Below, piece after piece: positions 10,086 through 19,312 of a DNA stretch of 64,000 nt. The notes beneath the pieces are model-generated. The model did no database searches, was not told the DNA's origin, and worked only from the letters and a program-made list of their open reading frames with translations. Made by a program: the position numbers and the translations under genes. The DNA is taken from the NCBI GenBank assembly GCA_963760285.1, contig CAVXCI010000003.1, positions 744,001 through 808,000 of the forward strand, read 5' to 3'. The DNA comes from PALSA-278 sp963760285. GTDB taxonomy: Bacteria; Acidobacteriota; Terriglobia; Acidiferrales; UBA7541. Numbering within the stretch: the first letter of the stretch is position 1; each line of letters starts with the position of its first letter.

Positions 10086-10454
10086 TGCTGCAACACGGAA
10101 AATGCAAAAAAGTGCGTTTTATTCGACAAAAGTGACTTGTGCGCGCCGCCAGTGTCATCACAGTACACTATATCTCAAGATAATGGGCCATTTAATTCAG
10201 GCCTGTTCTCCAATATTGACTCTTTTTCCGCCCGGGATTCCTTCCTCACGCGCCGCCATCTTTCTGGATAACAATTTCGCGTAGAATTGCGTGCTTCGGC
10301 CTCCGGTTTGTCTTCATCTCGCGCTTATGGCCCGCGCCGCAAGTCAACCCGCAAACAATATTTTTGCCGTGGCGCTTTACAGAATCCGCGATGTGCGGTA
10401 AACAATTTAGTCCTGTTTTGCGGCCCGCGTTTATTGGGGCCGCAAACATTGCCG
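10086..10454. other. Intergenic spacer between the XRE gene and actA
   Basis: This 369-bp region separates divergent genes. It is more AT-rich than its surroundings. I find no gene in it. The one signal I can support is the TTTACA/TAAACA promoter-like pair at 10376-10404, annotated separately. Confidence 0.6.
10376..10404 (+). promoter_or_regulatory. Candidate sigma-70-type promoter of the ACIII-caa3 operon
   Basis: TTTACA (10376-10381) and TAAACA (10399-10404) are separated by exactly 17 bp and lie about 50 bp upstream of the actA ATG. Both hexamers match the -35 and -10 consensus at four positions. Position, spacing and orientation fit the start of the long plus-strand operon. Confidence 0.5.
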
Positions 10455-11114
10455 ATGTCACAAATATTTCATCCCAGCACGAACACCATTTCACGGGTCA
10501 CGATATTTGGCGGCGCCCTGCTGGCCTGTATTGTGTTGGGACTGCTGATGGGCGTGCAGCGCTCCTCATGGCACACCGGGCAGGACGTGGTGATTGAGCA
10601 GCCCATCCAGTTCAGCCACAAACATCACGTCGGTGACGACGGCATTGATTGCCGCTATTGCCATACCACCGTGGAAACCGCGGCTTTCGCCGGAATTCCT
10701 CCCACCAAGACGTGCATGAACTGCCACACCCAGCTTTACGCGGACAGCCCCTATCTGGAACCGGTTCGCGCCAGCTTTCGCACCGGCGAGCCTATCGTCT
10801 GGAACCGCGTGCATCGCGTCCCGGACTACGTTTATTTCAATCACAGCATTCACGTGAACAAAGGCGTCGGCTGTGAAACCTGCCACGGGCGCGTGGACCA
10901 GATGCCCTTGATTCGCCGCGTGGCCACTCTGGAAATGCAGTGGTGCGTGGATTGCCACCGCAATCCCCTTCCCAATTTGCGCCCGCAAAGCGCTATTTTC
11001 ACCATGGGATGGAAGCCGCCCGCGAATCAGGAAGAGGAAGGCGCGAAACTGGCCAGGCAGTACCACATTCGCTCTTCTCGCGACCTGACCAGTTGCTCCA
11101 CGTGCCACCGATGA
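10455..11114 (+). CDS. actA: Alternative Complex III subunit A, pentaheme cytochrome c
   Basis: The 219-residue protein has one N-terminal membrane anchor (VTIFGGALLACIVLGLLMG) and five CXXCH heme sites: CRYCH, CMNCH, CETCH, CVDCH and CSTCH. These are arranged in cytochrome c7/NrfH-like fashion with FSHKHH and YFNHSIHV providing likely distal histidines. This is the ActA pentaheme subunit of ACIII, a quinol:electron-acceptor oxidoreductase that replaces the bc1 complex. I start at the ATG at 10455, where the membrane anchor begins; the frame is open further upstream but without a protein-like sequence. It is the first gene of the respiratory operon. Confidence 0.93.
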   Translation: MSQIFHPSTNTISRVTIFGGALLACIVLGLLMGVQRSSWHTGQDVVIEQPIQFSHKHHVGDDGIDCRYCHTTVETAAFAGIPPTKTCMNCHTQLYADSPYLEPVRASFRTGEPIVWNRVHRVPDYVYFNHSIHVNKGVGCETCHGRVDQMPLIRRVATLEMQWCVDCHRNPLPNLRPQSAIFTMGWKPPANQEEEGAKLARQYHIRSSRDLTSCSTCHR

Positions 11115-11163
11115 GGAATTTCGTGAGGGAGTGTGCGAGGAAGTCTGTGAGGTTGTCGCGTTG

Positions 11164-14100
11164 ATGAGAAAAGACATTCGCCTGGATCTCGCCGCGGTAA
11201 AGGAACGATTGCGCGGCGCTTCCGGTCCAAAATTCTGGCGGGCATTGGATGAGATCGCGGCCACGCCGCAGTTTGAGGAAATGCTGCATCGCGAGTTTCC
11301 CGCGCAGGCCTCGGAGTGGCACGATCCCGTGGGCCGCAGGAATTTCCTGAAGCTGATGGGCGCGTCGCTGGCCTTCGCCGGCATGACCGCCTGCAGCCGC
11401 GCTCCTCTTGACACTATCGTTCCGTATTCCACCCAGCCCCCGGGCATGCAACCCGGCGTTCCGCTATTTTTCGCCACCACCCATGTGCTTTCCGGCGCGG
11501 GCACGGGCCTGCTGGTGGAAAGTCACGAAGGCCGGCCCACCAAGATTGAAGGCAATCCCGGCCACCCCGCCAGCCTCGGCGCCACCGATGTCTATTCGCA
11601 GGCTTCCATTCTGGATCTCTACGACCCTGATCGCTCCCAGGCCGTATCCAATCTCGGCGAAATTCGTCCCTGGTCCAGTCTATTGGCGGAAATCAGCACG
11701 CAGATGGAAGCGATGAAAGCCGCGAACGGCGCTGGATTGGCTATCCTGACGGAAACTATTTCCTCTCCCAGCCTGGCGTTCCAAATTCAATCGCTGCTGA
11801 AGGACCTTCCCGGCGCCAAATGGCATCAGTACGAACCCTGCGGCCCGCATGGCGCGCGCGCCGGCGCGCAGATGGCTTTTGGCCGTCCGGCCAACGCTGT
11901 CTATCAGGTGGAAAAGGCCGATGTAATTCTCGCGCTTGACGCCGATTTCCTCACCGTCGGCGCCGGCAGCCTGAGTTATGCGCGCGCTTTTGCCGGGCGC
12001 CGCGATCCTGACAGCGCCACAGTCGCGATGAACCGGCTCTACTCGCTCGAATCCACCCCCACCAGCACCGGCGCAAAAGCCGATCACCGCCGCGGCGTTC
12101 CGGCCAGCCGCGTGGAAGTCTTCGCGCGAGCCCTGGCCGCGCAAATGGGAATTGGATCACCGGCCACTCTGCAACCTGACGAAGCCAAATGGCTCGGCGC
12201 CGTTGCTCGCGATCTCCAGCAGCATCGCGGCGCATCCCTGGTCATCCCCGGGGAATGCCAGACTGCGGCGGTACATGCTCTCGCTCATGCCATCAATCAG
12301 GAGCTCGGCAACGTGGGCAAGACCGTCATCTATACCGAGCCTTATGAAGCCGCCCCGGTGAACCAATTCGATTCCCTGCTCGATCTGCTCCAGGACTTTG
12401 ACACCGGCCGCGTGAGGTGGCTGGTCATCCTAGGCGGCAATCCCGTGCATACCGCTCCCGGCGATCTGGCCTTCGGAGATCGCATGTTGCAAGCCAACTG
12501 GCGCGTGCAACAGGGCCCCATGCAGAACGAAACTTCCCAGCTCTGCCAGTGGCACGTCCCCGAAGCCCACTACCTCGAATCCTGGGGCGATGCCCGCGCA
12601 TTCGACGGCACCGTAAGTCTGATTCAGCCGCTCATCGCTCCGCTCTACGAAGGAAAGACGGCGTCGGAATTGCTGGCCGCCTTCACTCCGCAGCCGGAAC
12701 GCAGCAGCCACGATATTCTCCAGGCCTATTGGAAGGCGCAATACGCCGGCCCGGATTTCTTCGATTTTTGGCGCAAGAGCCTGAATGACGGGGTGGTGCA
12801 GGGTTCGGCTTTCCCGCCGCTGAATGTTTCGGTCAAGACTGATTTTCTCGCCGCGCCCGCGAACACTGCTCCCGCGCCCGCGGGCATCGAACTTCTCTTC
12901 CGTCCCGATCCCGCCGTGTACGACGGCCGCTTCGCCAACAATGGCTGGATGCAGGAATGGCCGCAGCCGCTCACGCGCATCACCTGGGACAACATCGTTC
13001 TGCTCAGCCCGGCAATGGCCCAGCGCCTCGGCCTTTCCTATACCATCGAATTCACCGGCGGCGGAGAGCACGGCAAGGTCGTGGCGGACGTTGTCGAAGT
13101 TGAACTGGCGGGCCGCAAGCTTCGCGTTCCCGCGTGGATTTCGCCGGGACATCCCGACGGCTGCGCCACCGTCACTATTGGGCAAGGCAGGTCCAAGTGC
13201 GGGCAGGTGGGAACGGGCGTGGGCTACAACGGTTCCTATCTGCGCCGCGCGGATTCTCCCTGGTTCAGCCCCAACGCGCAAATCCGCAAAACCGGCGAAA
13301 CCCATCTTCTCGCCTGCGTTCAATACCATCACAACATGGAAGGCCGTCCCATCGCGCTGGCTGCCACGGTGGACGAGTACCGCCACAATCCAAAATTCGC
13401 GCAGGAGGAAGCCGAAGCCCCGGCCAAGGATTTCACGCTGTACAAGCCATTTTCCTACAACGGCTATGCCTGGGGCATGTCGCTGGACCTGAATGCCTGC
13501 ACCGGCTGCGGAGCCTGCGTCATCGCCTGCCAGGCGGAAAACAACAGCCCCGTCGTCGGCAAGGATCAGGTGATGGCCGGCCGCGAAATGCACTGGCTGC
13601 GCATTGACCGCTACTACACCGGCGACATGGAAGATCCCGACACGTACTTCCAGCCGGTGATGTGCCAGCAATGCGAGGACGCGCCCTGCGAGGAAGTTTG
13701 CCCGGTGGGCGCCACGGTGCACAGCTCCGAAGGGCTCAACGACATGGTGTACAACCGTTGCGTCGGCACGCGCTATTGCTCCAATAACTGCCCCTACAAA
13801 GTGCGCCGCTTTAATTTCCTGCAATATTCGGACTGGAATACGCCCAGCCTGAAGCTGTTGCGCAATCCCGAAGTCACCGTTCGCAGCCGCGGCGTGATGG
13901 AAAAGTGCACCTACTGCGTCCAGCGCATCAGCAACGCGCGCATCACCGCGGAAAAGGACAATCGCGAAATTCGCGACGGCGAAATTCGCACCGCCTGCGA
14001 AGCCGCCTGCCCCACGCGGGCCATCACTTTTGGCAATATGAACGACAAAAACAGCGGCGTCGCCCAGCGCAAGTCGCAGCCTCGCAACTACGGCCTGTTG

Positions 14101-14181
14101 GTTTCGCTGAACACCCGCCCGCGAAGCAGCTATCTGGCCAGTGTTCGCAATCCCAATCCGGAGCTTGAGGGAACCAGTTAA
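11164..14181 (+). CDS. actB: Alternative Complex III subunit B (fused B1-B2), iron-sulfur protein
   Basis: About 1005 residues from the ATG at 11164. A twin-arginine motif (GRRNFLKLMGASLAFAG) lies about 60 residues in, after a TAT-dependent leader helix region. The N-terminal two thirds resembles a molybdopterin oxidoreductase that in ACIII has no molybdenum (B1). The last third is a ferredoxin-like domain (B2) starting near residue 779: CTGCGACVIAC, CQQCEDAPCEEVC, CVGTRYCSNNC and CTYCVQRI...CEAACP, enough for four clusters. The fused form is known from several phyla. An alternative GTG start at 11131 has a purine-rich site too close to it, so I prefer the ATG. The stop overlaps actC (TAATG). 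Confidence 0.94.
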   Translation: MRKDIRLDLAAVKERLRGASGPKFWRALDEIAATPQFEEMLHREFPAQASEWHDPVGRRNFLKLMGASLAFAGMTACSRAPLDTIVPYSTQPPGMQPGVPLFFATTHVLSGAGTGLLVESHEGRPTKIEGNPGHPASLGATDVYSQASILDLYDPDRSQAVSNLGEIRPWSSLLAEISTQMEAMKAANGAGLAILTETISSPSLAFQIQSLLKDLPGAKWHQYEPCGPHGARAGAQMAFGRPANAVYQVEKADVILALDADFLTVGAGSLSYARAFAGRRDPDSATVAMNRLYSLESTPTSTGAKADHRRGVPASRVEVFARALAAQMGIGSPATLQPDEAKWLGAVARDLQQHRGASLVIPGECQTAAVHALAHAINQELGNVGKTVIYTEPYEAAPVNQFDSLLDLLQDFDTGRVRWLVILGGNPVHTAPGDLAFGDRMLQANWRVQQGPMQNETSQLCQWHVPEAHYLESWGDARAFDGTVSLIQPLIAPLYEGKTASELLAAFTPQPERSSHDILQAYWKAQYAGPDFFDFWRKSLNDGVVQGSAFPPLNVSVKTDFLAAPANTAPAPAGIELLFRPDPAVYDGRFANNGWMQEWPQPLTRITWDNIVLLSPAMAQRLGLSYTIEFTGGGEHGKVVADVVEVELAGRKLRVPAWISPGHPDGCATVTIGQGRSKCGQVGTGVGYNGSYLRRADSPWFSPNAQIRKTGETHLLACVQYHHNMEGRPIALAATVDEYRHNPKFAQEEAEAPAKDFTLYKPFSYNGYAWGMSLDLNACTGCGACVIACQAENNSPVVGKDQVMAGREMHWLRIDRYYTGDMEDPDTYFQPVMCQQCEDAPCEEVCPVGATVHSSEGLNDMVYNRCVGTRYCSNNCPYKVRRFNFLQYSDWNTPSLKLLRNPEVTVRSRGVMEKCTYCVQRISNARITAEKDNREIRDGEIRTACEAACPTRAITFGNMNDKNSGVAQRKSQPRNYGLLVSLNTRPRSSYLASVRNPNPELEGTS

Positions 14182-15563
14182 TGGACGAACAGGAAAAACA
14201 GAGCGGCAGCCGCCCCGCCCGCGTTCCTGTCCTGGAGCCGGGCTATACGTTTGCGGCCGTCACGGACAAAATCAGCTCCATCGTCCTCCGCAAACGGACC
14301 ACCGCCGGCTGGCTCCTCGGCTTCGGCATCAGCTTCTTCATGGTCATGGTCCTGCTGTTCGCCATCACCTACCTGCTGATCAAAGGCGTGGGCATTTGGG
14401 GCATTGACATCCCCGTCGGCTGGGGATTCGCCATTGTGAACTTCGTCTGGTGGATCGGCATCGGCCACGCCGGTACACTGATTTCCGCCATTCTCCTGCT
14501 GCTGAACCAGAGCTGGCGCACTTCCATCAACCGCTTTGCCGAGGCCATGACCCTCTTTGCCGTGGCCTGCGCCGGACTGTTCCCCTTGCTGCACCTGGGC
14601 CGGCCGTGGTTCTTTTACTGGCTGTTTCCCTACCCCAGCACCATGGGCGTTTGGCCGCAGTTCCGCAGTCCTCTGGTGTGGGACGTGTTCGCCGTATCCA
14701 CCTATGGCACCGTCTCGCTGATGTTTTGGTTCGTCGGCCTGATTCCTGACCTGGCCACTCTCCGCGACCGCGCCACCAGCAAGGCCAGGAAAGTTGTCTA
14801 CGGCATCTTCGCCATGGGCTGGCGTGGCTCCGCGCGACACTGGCACCGCTACGAAACGGCTTACCTTCTCCTCGCCGGACTGGCCACCCCGCTTGTGGTT
14901 TCCGTCCACACCGTGGTCAGCTTTGATTTCGCCGTGGGCATTGTTCCCGGCTGGCATACCACCATTTTCCCGCCCTACTTCGTTGCCGGCGCCATTTTCT
15001 CCGGCTTCGCCATGGTTCTTACCCTGGCCATTCCGCTGCGCGCCGCCTATAAACTGGAGGATTTCATCACCCTCCGCCACCTCGACAACATGGCCAAGGT
15101 AATGCTGGCCACCGGACTCGTCGTGGCCTACGGCTACGTGATGGAAATGTTCACCGCGTGGTATAGCGGGGATCGCTACGAGATTTATCTGGCGTTGAAC
15201 CGCATTGCCGGGCCTTACCACGACCTCTACTACATGCTGATTCTCTGCAACATCATCACCCCACAGCTCCTGTGGTTCAAAAAATTGCGCCAATCGCCGG
15301 TAATCCTTTTCCTTATCGCCATCGTCATTAACATCGGCATGTGGCTGGAGCGCTTCGTGATCGTGGTCATCAGCCTGCACCGCGATTTTTTGCCCTCCTC
15401 GTGGGGCCGGTATAACGGGACCATATGGGATTGGGCCACCCTCCTCGGCAGCCTCGGCCTCTTTGTGGCCCTGCTCTTCCTCTTCATCCGCTTCCTGCCC
15501 ATGATTTCGATTTTTGAAATGCGCGAGTTGGTCCATGACACTCAGGAGGAGGGACACCACTGA
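14181..15563 (+). CDS. actC: Alternative Complex III subunit C, NrfD-like quinol-binding membrane protein
   Basis: The 460-residue, very hydrophobic protein has about ten membrane helices and matches the NrfD/PsrC family used by ACIII. Typical segments are WWIGIGHAGTLISAILLL, FPLLHLGRPWFFYW and VSVHTVVSFDFAVG. ActC carries a quinol site and passes electrons to the ActB clusters. It overlaps actB by one base and actD by one base (TGATG), so these are translationally coupled. A long antisense frame covers the same bases but is only a shadow. Confidence 0.94.
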   Translation: MDEQEKQSGSRPARVPVLEPGYTFAAVTDKISSIVLRKRTTAGWLLGFGISFFMVMVLLFAITYLLIKGVGIWGIDIPVGWGFAIVNFVWWIGIGHAGTLISAILLLLNQSWRTSINRFAEAMTLFAVACAGLFPLLHLGRPWFFYWLFPYPSTMGVWPQFRSPLVWDVFAVSTYGTVSLMFWFVGLIPDLATLRDRATSKARKVVYGIFAMGWRGSARHWHRYETAYLLLAGLATPLVVSVHTVVSFDFAVGIVPGWHTTIFPPYFVAGAIFSGFAMVLTLAIPLRAAYKLEDFITLRHLDNMAKVMLATGLVVAYGYVMEMFTAWYSGDRYEIYLALNRIAGPYHDLYYMLILCNIITPQLLWFKKLRQSPVILFLIAIVINIGMWLERFVIVVISLHRDFLPSSWGRYNGTIWDWATLLGSLGLFVALLFLFIRFLPMISIFEMRELVHDTQEEGHH

Positions 15564-16102
15564 TGTATAAGGCTCCCGCTCTGTATGGACTGATTGCGGA
15601 ATTTGAAAAGCCCGAACAGGTGATTCTGGCCTGCGAAAAGGCCCGCGAAAGCGGTTACAAATGCATGGACGCCTACGCGCCCTACCCCGTCCACGGACTC
15701 GCCGATGCCCTGGGATTCCGCAAGTCTCGCGTGCCCCTGGTGACCCTTATTGGCGGCATCCTCGGCTGCTCGGGCGGATTTTATTTGCAGTACTGGTGTT
15801 CCGCGATCAGCTACCCGCTGAATGTCGGCGGCCGCCCTCTGAATAGCTGGCCTTCCTTTATTCCCATCACCTTCGAGATGACGATTCTTTTCGCCGCGCT
15901 GTTCGCCGTCCTCGGCATGTTGGCGCTCAACGGCCTGCCCCGGCCGCATCATCCCGTCTTCAACGTTCCGCGATTCGCCCTGGCCAGCCGCGATCGTTTT
16001 TTCCTATGTATCCAGTCCGAAGACCCTAAGTTCGATTTGAGGGACACGCGCACCTTCCTGGAGAGCTTGCATTCGCGCGAGGTAACCGAGGTGCTCTATT
16101 AA
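15563..16102 (+). CDS. actD: Alternative Complex III subunit D (DUF3341)
   Basis: The protein is 179 residues. The start (APALYGLIAEFEKPEQVILA) and the segment CMDAYAPYPVHGLADALGF are hallmarks of the ActD/DUF3341 family. Two membrane helices follow (VTLIGGILGCSGGFYLQYW and MTILFAALFAVLGMLAL). ActD is an integral subunit of ACIII with no cofactors. It sits in its normal place between actC and actE. Confidence 0.93.
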   Translation: MYKAPALYGLIAEFEKPEQVILACEKARESGYKCMDAYAPYPVHGLADALGFRKSRVPLVTLIGGILGCSGGFYLQYWCSAISYPLNVGGRPLNSWPSFIPITFEMTILFAALFAVLGMLALNGLPRPHHPVFNVPRFALASRDRFFLCIQSEDPKFDLRDTRTFLESLHSREVTEVLY

Positions 16103-16181
16103 CGGCCTCGCCAAAACCAGCGCTTGCCCCCGCGCGATTCGCCCGCCGCGAAGGGATGGCCCTGCCCGCGCCAGCCTCGCC

Positions 16182-16736
16182 ATGGTGCTTGGTCTTGTTT
16201 TCCTGCTGTCCGCCTGCCAGCAGGAGATGGCCCATCAGCCCAAGTATCTGCCGCTCAGCCCCAGTGCCACTTTTCCAGATGGCAGGTCCGCCCGGCCGCT
16301 CGTCGCTGGCACCGTGGCCCACGGCAGCCTGGATAACGACTATTTGGACGTGCACGCGGATTCCAATCAGTTTCCGTTCCCCGTCACACGCGAGGTGATG
16401 CAACGCGGCCAGCAGCGCTTTAATATTTTCTGCGCCGAATGCCACGGGCTTTCCGGCGATGGCAACGGCATCATCGCCCAGCGCGGCGTTCGCCATCCGC
16501 CCTCCTACCACATTGACCGCCTGCGCCAGGCGCCCGTCGGCCATTTTTATGACGTCATCACCCACGGCATCGGCGCCATGCAGGACTATTCCGCGCAGGT
16601 TTCGCCGCGCGACCGTTGGTGCATCATCGCCTACGTCCGCGCGCTGCAGTTGAGCCAGCACGCTCCCGCGTCGCAATTGCCCGCGAATGTGCGCAATCAG
16701 CTTGCGGCGCAGCCTTCTTCAGGGGGCGGGCAATGA
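16182..16736 (+). CDS. actE: Alternative Complex III subunit E, monoheme cytochrome c lipoprotein
   Basis: The 184-residue protein starts with a short hydrophobic leader ending in a lipobox-like LLSAC, so it is probably lipid-anchored. One heme site, CAECH, is followed by GLSGDGNG and a C-terminal methionine-containing loop (GIGAMQDYS), typical of class I cytochromes. In ACIII, ActE takes electrons from ActA. The leader lacks the usual basic residues after the ATG; no in-frame upstream ATG exists in the 79-bp gap after actD. The stop overlaps actF. Confidence 0.88.
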   Translation: MVLGLVFLLSACQQEMAHQPKYLPLSPSATFPDGRSARPLVAGTVAHGSLDNDYLDVHADSNQFPFPVTREVMQRGQQRFNIFCAECHGLSGDGNGIIAQRGVRHPPSYHIDRLRQAPVGHFYDVITHGIGAMQDYSAQVSPRDRWCIIAYVRALQLSQHAPASQLPANVRNQLAAQPSSGGGQ

Positions 16737-17911
16737 TCGGCGCGGCTCCGGCGACGTACGCGGCTCCCGCCGAAGTTATCGCCATCCGTAAACCGGCCTT
16801 CATCGTGGGCGCGGTGGCCCTGGTGCTCTGCATTGTCGGCGGCGTAATCAACCCCACGCAGTTCTTTCAGTCCTATCTGATCGGCTTCCTGCTTGTTTTG
16901 GGAATCACCCTCGGCTCCATGGGCCTGCTGATGCTGCAATTTCTTTCCGGTGGCGCGTGGGGCGTGGTCATTCGCCGCCCGCTGGAGGCCGCCACCCGCA
17001 CCATTCCCCTCCTGGCGATTTTCTTCCTCCCCGTGCTTTTTGGAATGCGGCGCATCTATACCTGGATGATTCCCGGCAACGTAACCGGCCATCAGGCGCA
17101 ATATTTCACCATTCCTTTTTTCATCATTCGCGCCATTATTTATTTCACCGTTTGGGCGGTCCTTGCCTATGTCGTCAATAAATGGTCCCTGGAGCAGGAC
17201 ACCCGGCCCGGCTACTCCGTCAGCCGCCGTCTCCAGCTAATCAGCGGGCCTGGATTGATCCTCTACGGCTTCACCATGACTTTCGCCAGCATTGATTGGG
17301 TCATGTCCCTCGAGCCCCACTGGTATTCCAGTATTTTCGGTTTGCTGCTCATCATCGGCCAGGTGCTGGGCGCCATGGCCTTCATTATCACCATCATGTT
17401 GCTGCTGTCGCGGCATGAACCCATGTCCGCAGTCCTTCAGCCGCGCCATTTCCACGATCTGGGCAAACTGCTCCTGGCTTTCGTCATGATTTGGGCCTAT
17501 TTTTCCGTTTCCCAACTGCTGATTATCTGGGCCGCCAATCTGCCGGAAGAAATTCCCTGGTACCTTCATCGCCTGCAAACCAGTTGGAAAATCCTGGGGC
17601 TGATCATTGTGTTGTTCCACTTCGCCGTTCCCTTCCTGCTGCTGCTGTCGCGGGACCTCAAACGCAACGCCAGCGGCCTGGCCGCCGTGGCCATTGGTTT
17701 GCTGTTCATGCGCTGGGTGGACATCTACTGGCTCACTGCCCCTGAATTTTATAATGGCGCTATGCGCTTCAGTTGGCTGGACGCGGCCATTCCCATCGCT
17801 CTCGGCGGAATCTGGCTGGCGTTCTATTTCACCCAACTGGAGAAACGGCCGCTTCTTCCCATCGGCGATAGTTATCTGCAAAAAGCTTTGGAGCATGGCG
17901 AGAATGAATAA
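16733..17911 (+). CDS. actF: Alternative Complex III subunit F, NrfD-like membrane protein
   Basis: From the ATG at 16733 (preceded by a G-rich ribosome site) the protein is 392 residues with about ten membrane helices. It is the second NrfD-type subunit of ACIII (FIVGAVALVLCIVGGVINP, MTFASIDWVMSLEPHWYSS, and WVDIYWLTAPEFY near the end). ActF probably lies next to the cytochrome oxidase in the supercomplex; that role is known for the family, not shown here. The frame is open further upstream inside actE, but the ATGA overlap with the actE stop decides the start. Confidence 0.93.
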   Translation: MIGAAPATYAAPAEVIAIRKPAFIVGAVALVLCIVGGVINPTQFFQSYLIGFLLVLGITLGSMGLLMLQFLSGGAWGVVIRRPLEAATRTIPLLAIFFLPVLFGMRRIYTWMIPGNVTGHQAQYFTIPFFIIRAIIYFTVWAVLAYVVNKWSLEQDTRPGYSVSRRLQLISGPGLILYGFTMTFASIDWVMSLEPHWYSSIFGLLLIIGQVLGAMAFIITIMLLLSRHEPMSAVLQPRHFHDLGKLLLAFVMIWAYFSVSQLLIIWAANLPEEIPWYLHRLQTSWKILGLIIVLFHFAVPFLLLLSRDLKRNASGLAAVAIGLLFMRWVDIYWLTAPEFYNGAMRFSWLDAAIPIALGGIWLAFYFTQLEKRPLLPIGDSYLQKALEHGENE

Positions 17912-18425
17912 CGCGCGGAAAAAACAGGCGCCGGAAGAACTCGAAGACCGGCTGAACGCCGAGGTCACCTTCGAGCCGCGCGACCTGACCGTTTCCTCCG
18001 TGGCCGCCTGGGGCGCGGTGCTGCTCATCGTCCTGCTGCTTTCTCAGCTGATGGTTTGGCGCGTCTTTCGTTCCATGCAGGCTACGGCGGAAGAATCGCA
18101 GAATGTCATCTCTCCCCTGCGCGTGGGGCTGCCCGCCACGCTGCCGCCCGAGCCGCGGCTGCAAGGCGCTCCCGGCCATCCGCAAACCGGGCCGCAGGAT
18201 TTGCAGAGCACCGTAAGCCAGGCTTCCGCGCAATTGAACAGTTATGGATGGGTGGACCAAACCGCCGGCATGGCCCATATTCCCGTGACCGAAGCCATGG
18301 ATTTGATCGTCGAGGACGCATCATTCAGCATTTCGGGGGCGAAAGGCGCGGTCCATCCTCCGGCCGCCAGGCCCGCCGTGCCGCCCACACCGGCAAAGAG
18401 CGTGGCAAAGGGCAAGACACAATGA
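17904..18425 (+). CDS. Small single-helix membrane protein of the ACIII-caa3 operon, unknown function
   Basis: The protein is 173 residues from the ATG at 17904, which has GGAG ten bases upstream; it overlaps the actF stop by 8 bp. A charged N-terminus (RKKQAPEELEDRLNAEVTF) precedes one membrane helix (AAWGAVLLIVLLLSQLMVW). A proline-rich outer part follows, then a short conserved-looking motif, LNSYGWVDQTAGMAHIP. The tail is Ala/Pro/Lys-rich. Similar small proteins sit at this position in acidobacterial respiratory operons from memory, but I cannot confirm by search. An assembly factor or accessory subunit joining ACIII and the oxidase is a reasonable guess. Confidence 0.75.
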   Translation: MNNARKKQAPEELEDRLNAEVTFEPRDLTVSSVAAWGAVLLIVLLLSQLMVWRVFRSMQATAEESQNVISPLRVGLPATLPPEPRLQGAPGHPQTGPQDLQSTVSQASAQLNSYGWVDQTAGMAHIPVTEAMDLIVEDASFSISGAKGAVHPPAARPAVPPTPAKSVAKGKTQ

Positions 18426-19309
18426 TTGGAAGATTCCATTTCTCCCGGCGCATGAAGCGCGTCACCTCGCTCCTTCTTCTTGTGTCCGCGCTGTGTTTGC
18501 TTGTTCCTTCCGCCCTGCGCGCCCAGGACCTGCTCTCCCCCTATCCCAGCAATCAACTGGGACTGCCGCCGGAGCTTCACAACGTCGGCTTTTTACCGGT
18601 ATTGAACAATCAGATCCCTCTGAATCTCGTCTTCCACGACGAGAACGCAAAGAATGTCCAGCTTCAGGATTTTTTTCAGCATGGCAAGCCCGTTATCCTC
18701 GCCCTGGTCTATTACCGTTGCCCCATGCTGTGCGACCAGGAACTGGACGGCCTGGTGGGCAGCCTGAAAATGCTGACGCTGAATCCCGGCGAGGATTTTC
18801 AGGTCGTGGTGGTGAGTTTCTCTCCCACCGAAACTCCTCCCATGGCCGCGGATAAGAAGCAGGAAATGCTGGCCCATTTTCGCAACGGCAACGGGGAAGG
18901 ATGGCATTTCCTCACCGGCAGCCAGGATTCAATTGCCGCGCTCACCAGCGCCGCCGGCTTCCGTTATGCCTGGGATAAGGAATCCAACACCTGGGTGCAT
19001 GCCAGCGGGATACTCCTGCTCACTCCCGAGGGAAAAATCTCCCGCTACTTTTACGGAATCGAATACTCGCCGCGCGACGTTCGCCTCGGGCTGGTGGAAG
19101 CTTCGCACGGCAAAGCCGGAACGCCCGTGGATCAGGTGCTGCTCTATTGCTATCACTACGATCCGCGCACCGGCAAATATGGCGCGGCCGTCTCGCGCAT
19201 CCTTCAACTGGGCGGCGCGCTCACCCTCCTGGGCATCGCGGCTGTGATTTATCTTTGCGTACGCCGCACGCGCCACTTGCACAATCTTCGCGCCACGGGA
19301 GTCCACTAG
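18422..19309 (+). CDS. SCO1/SenC-family copper chaperone for cytochrome oxidase
   Basis: The 295-residue protein has a signal sequence (KRVTSLLLLVSALCLLVPSAL), a thioredoxin-like domain and a C-terminal membrane helix (LGGALTLLGIAAVIYLCV). The copper-binding CXXXC is present (YYRCPMLCDQ), with the partner histidine in WVHASGIL. SCO proteins deliver copper to the CuA site of oxidase subunit II, which is the next gene. The start at 18422 overlaps the previous stop (ATGA); an in-frame ATG at 18452 also directly precedes the signal sequence. Confidence 0.9.
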   Translation: MIGRFHFSRRMKRVTSLLLLVSALCLLVPSALRAQDLLSPYPSNQLGLPPELHNVGFLPVLNNQIPLNLVFHDENAKNVQLQDFFQHGKPVILALVYYRCPMLCDQELDGLVGSLKMLTLNPGEDFQVVVVSFSPTETPPMAADKKQEMLAHFRNGNGEGWHFLTGSQDSIAALTSAAGFRYAWDKESNTWVHASGILLLTPEGKISRYFYGIEYSPRDVRLGLVEASHGKAGTPVDQVLLYCYHYDPRTGKYGAAVSRILQLGGALTLLGIAAVIYLCVRRTRHLHNLRATGVH

Positions 19310-19312
19310 CAC

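Noticed and set aside
12430..13824. Minus-strand frame opposite actB
   Set aside because: Shadow of the iron-sulfur protein gene with no gene-like features of its own.
14178..15560. Long minus-strand open frame (460 codons) opposite actC
   Set aside because: It mirrors actC exactly, is rich in His, Glu and Gly with no family resemblance, and arises from the codon bias of hydrophobic coding sequence.
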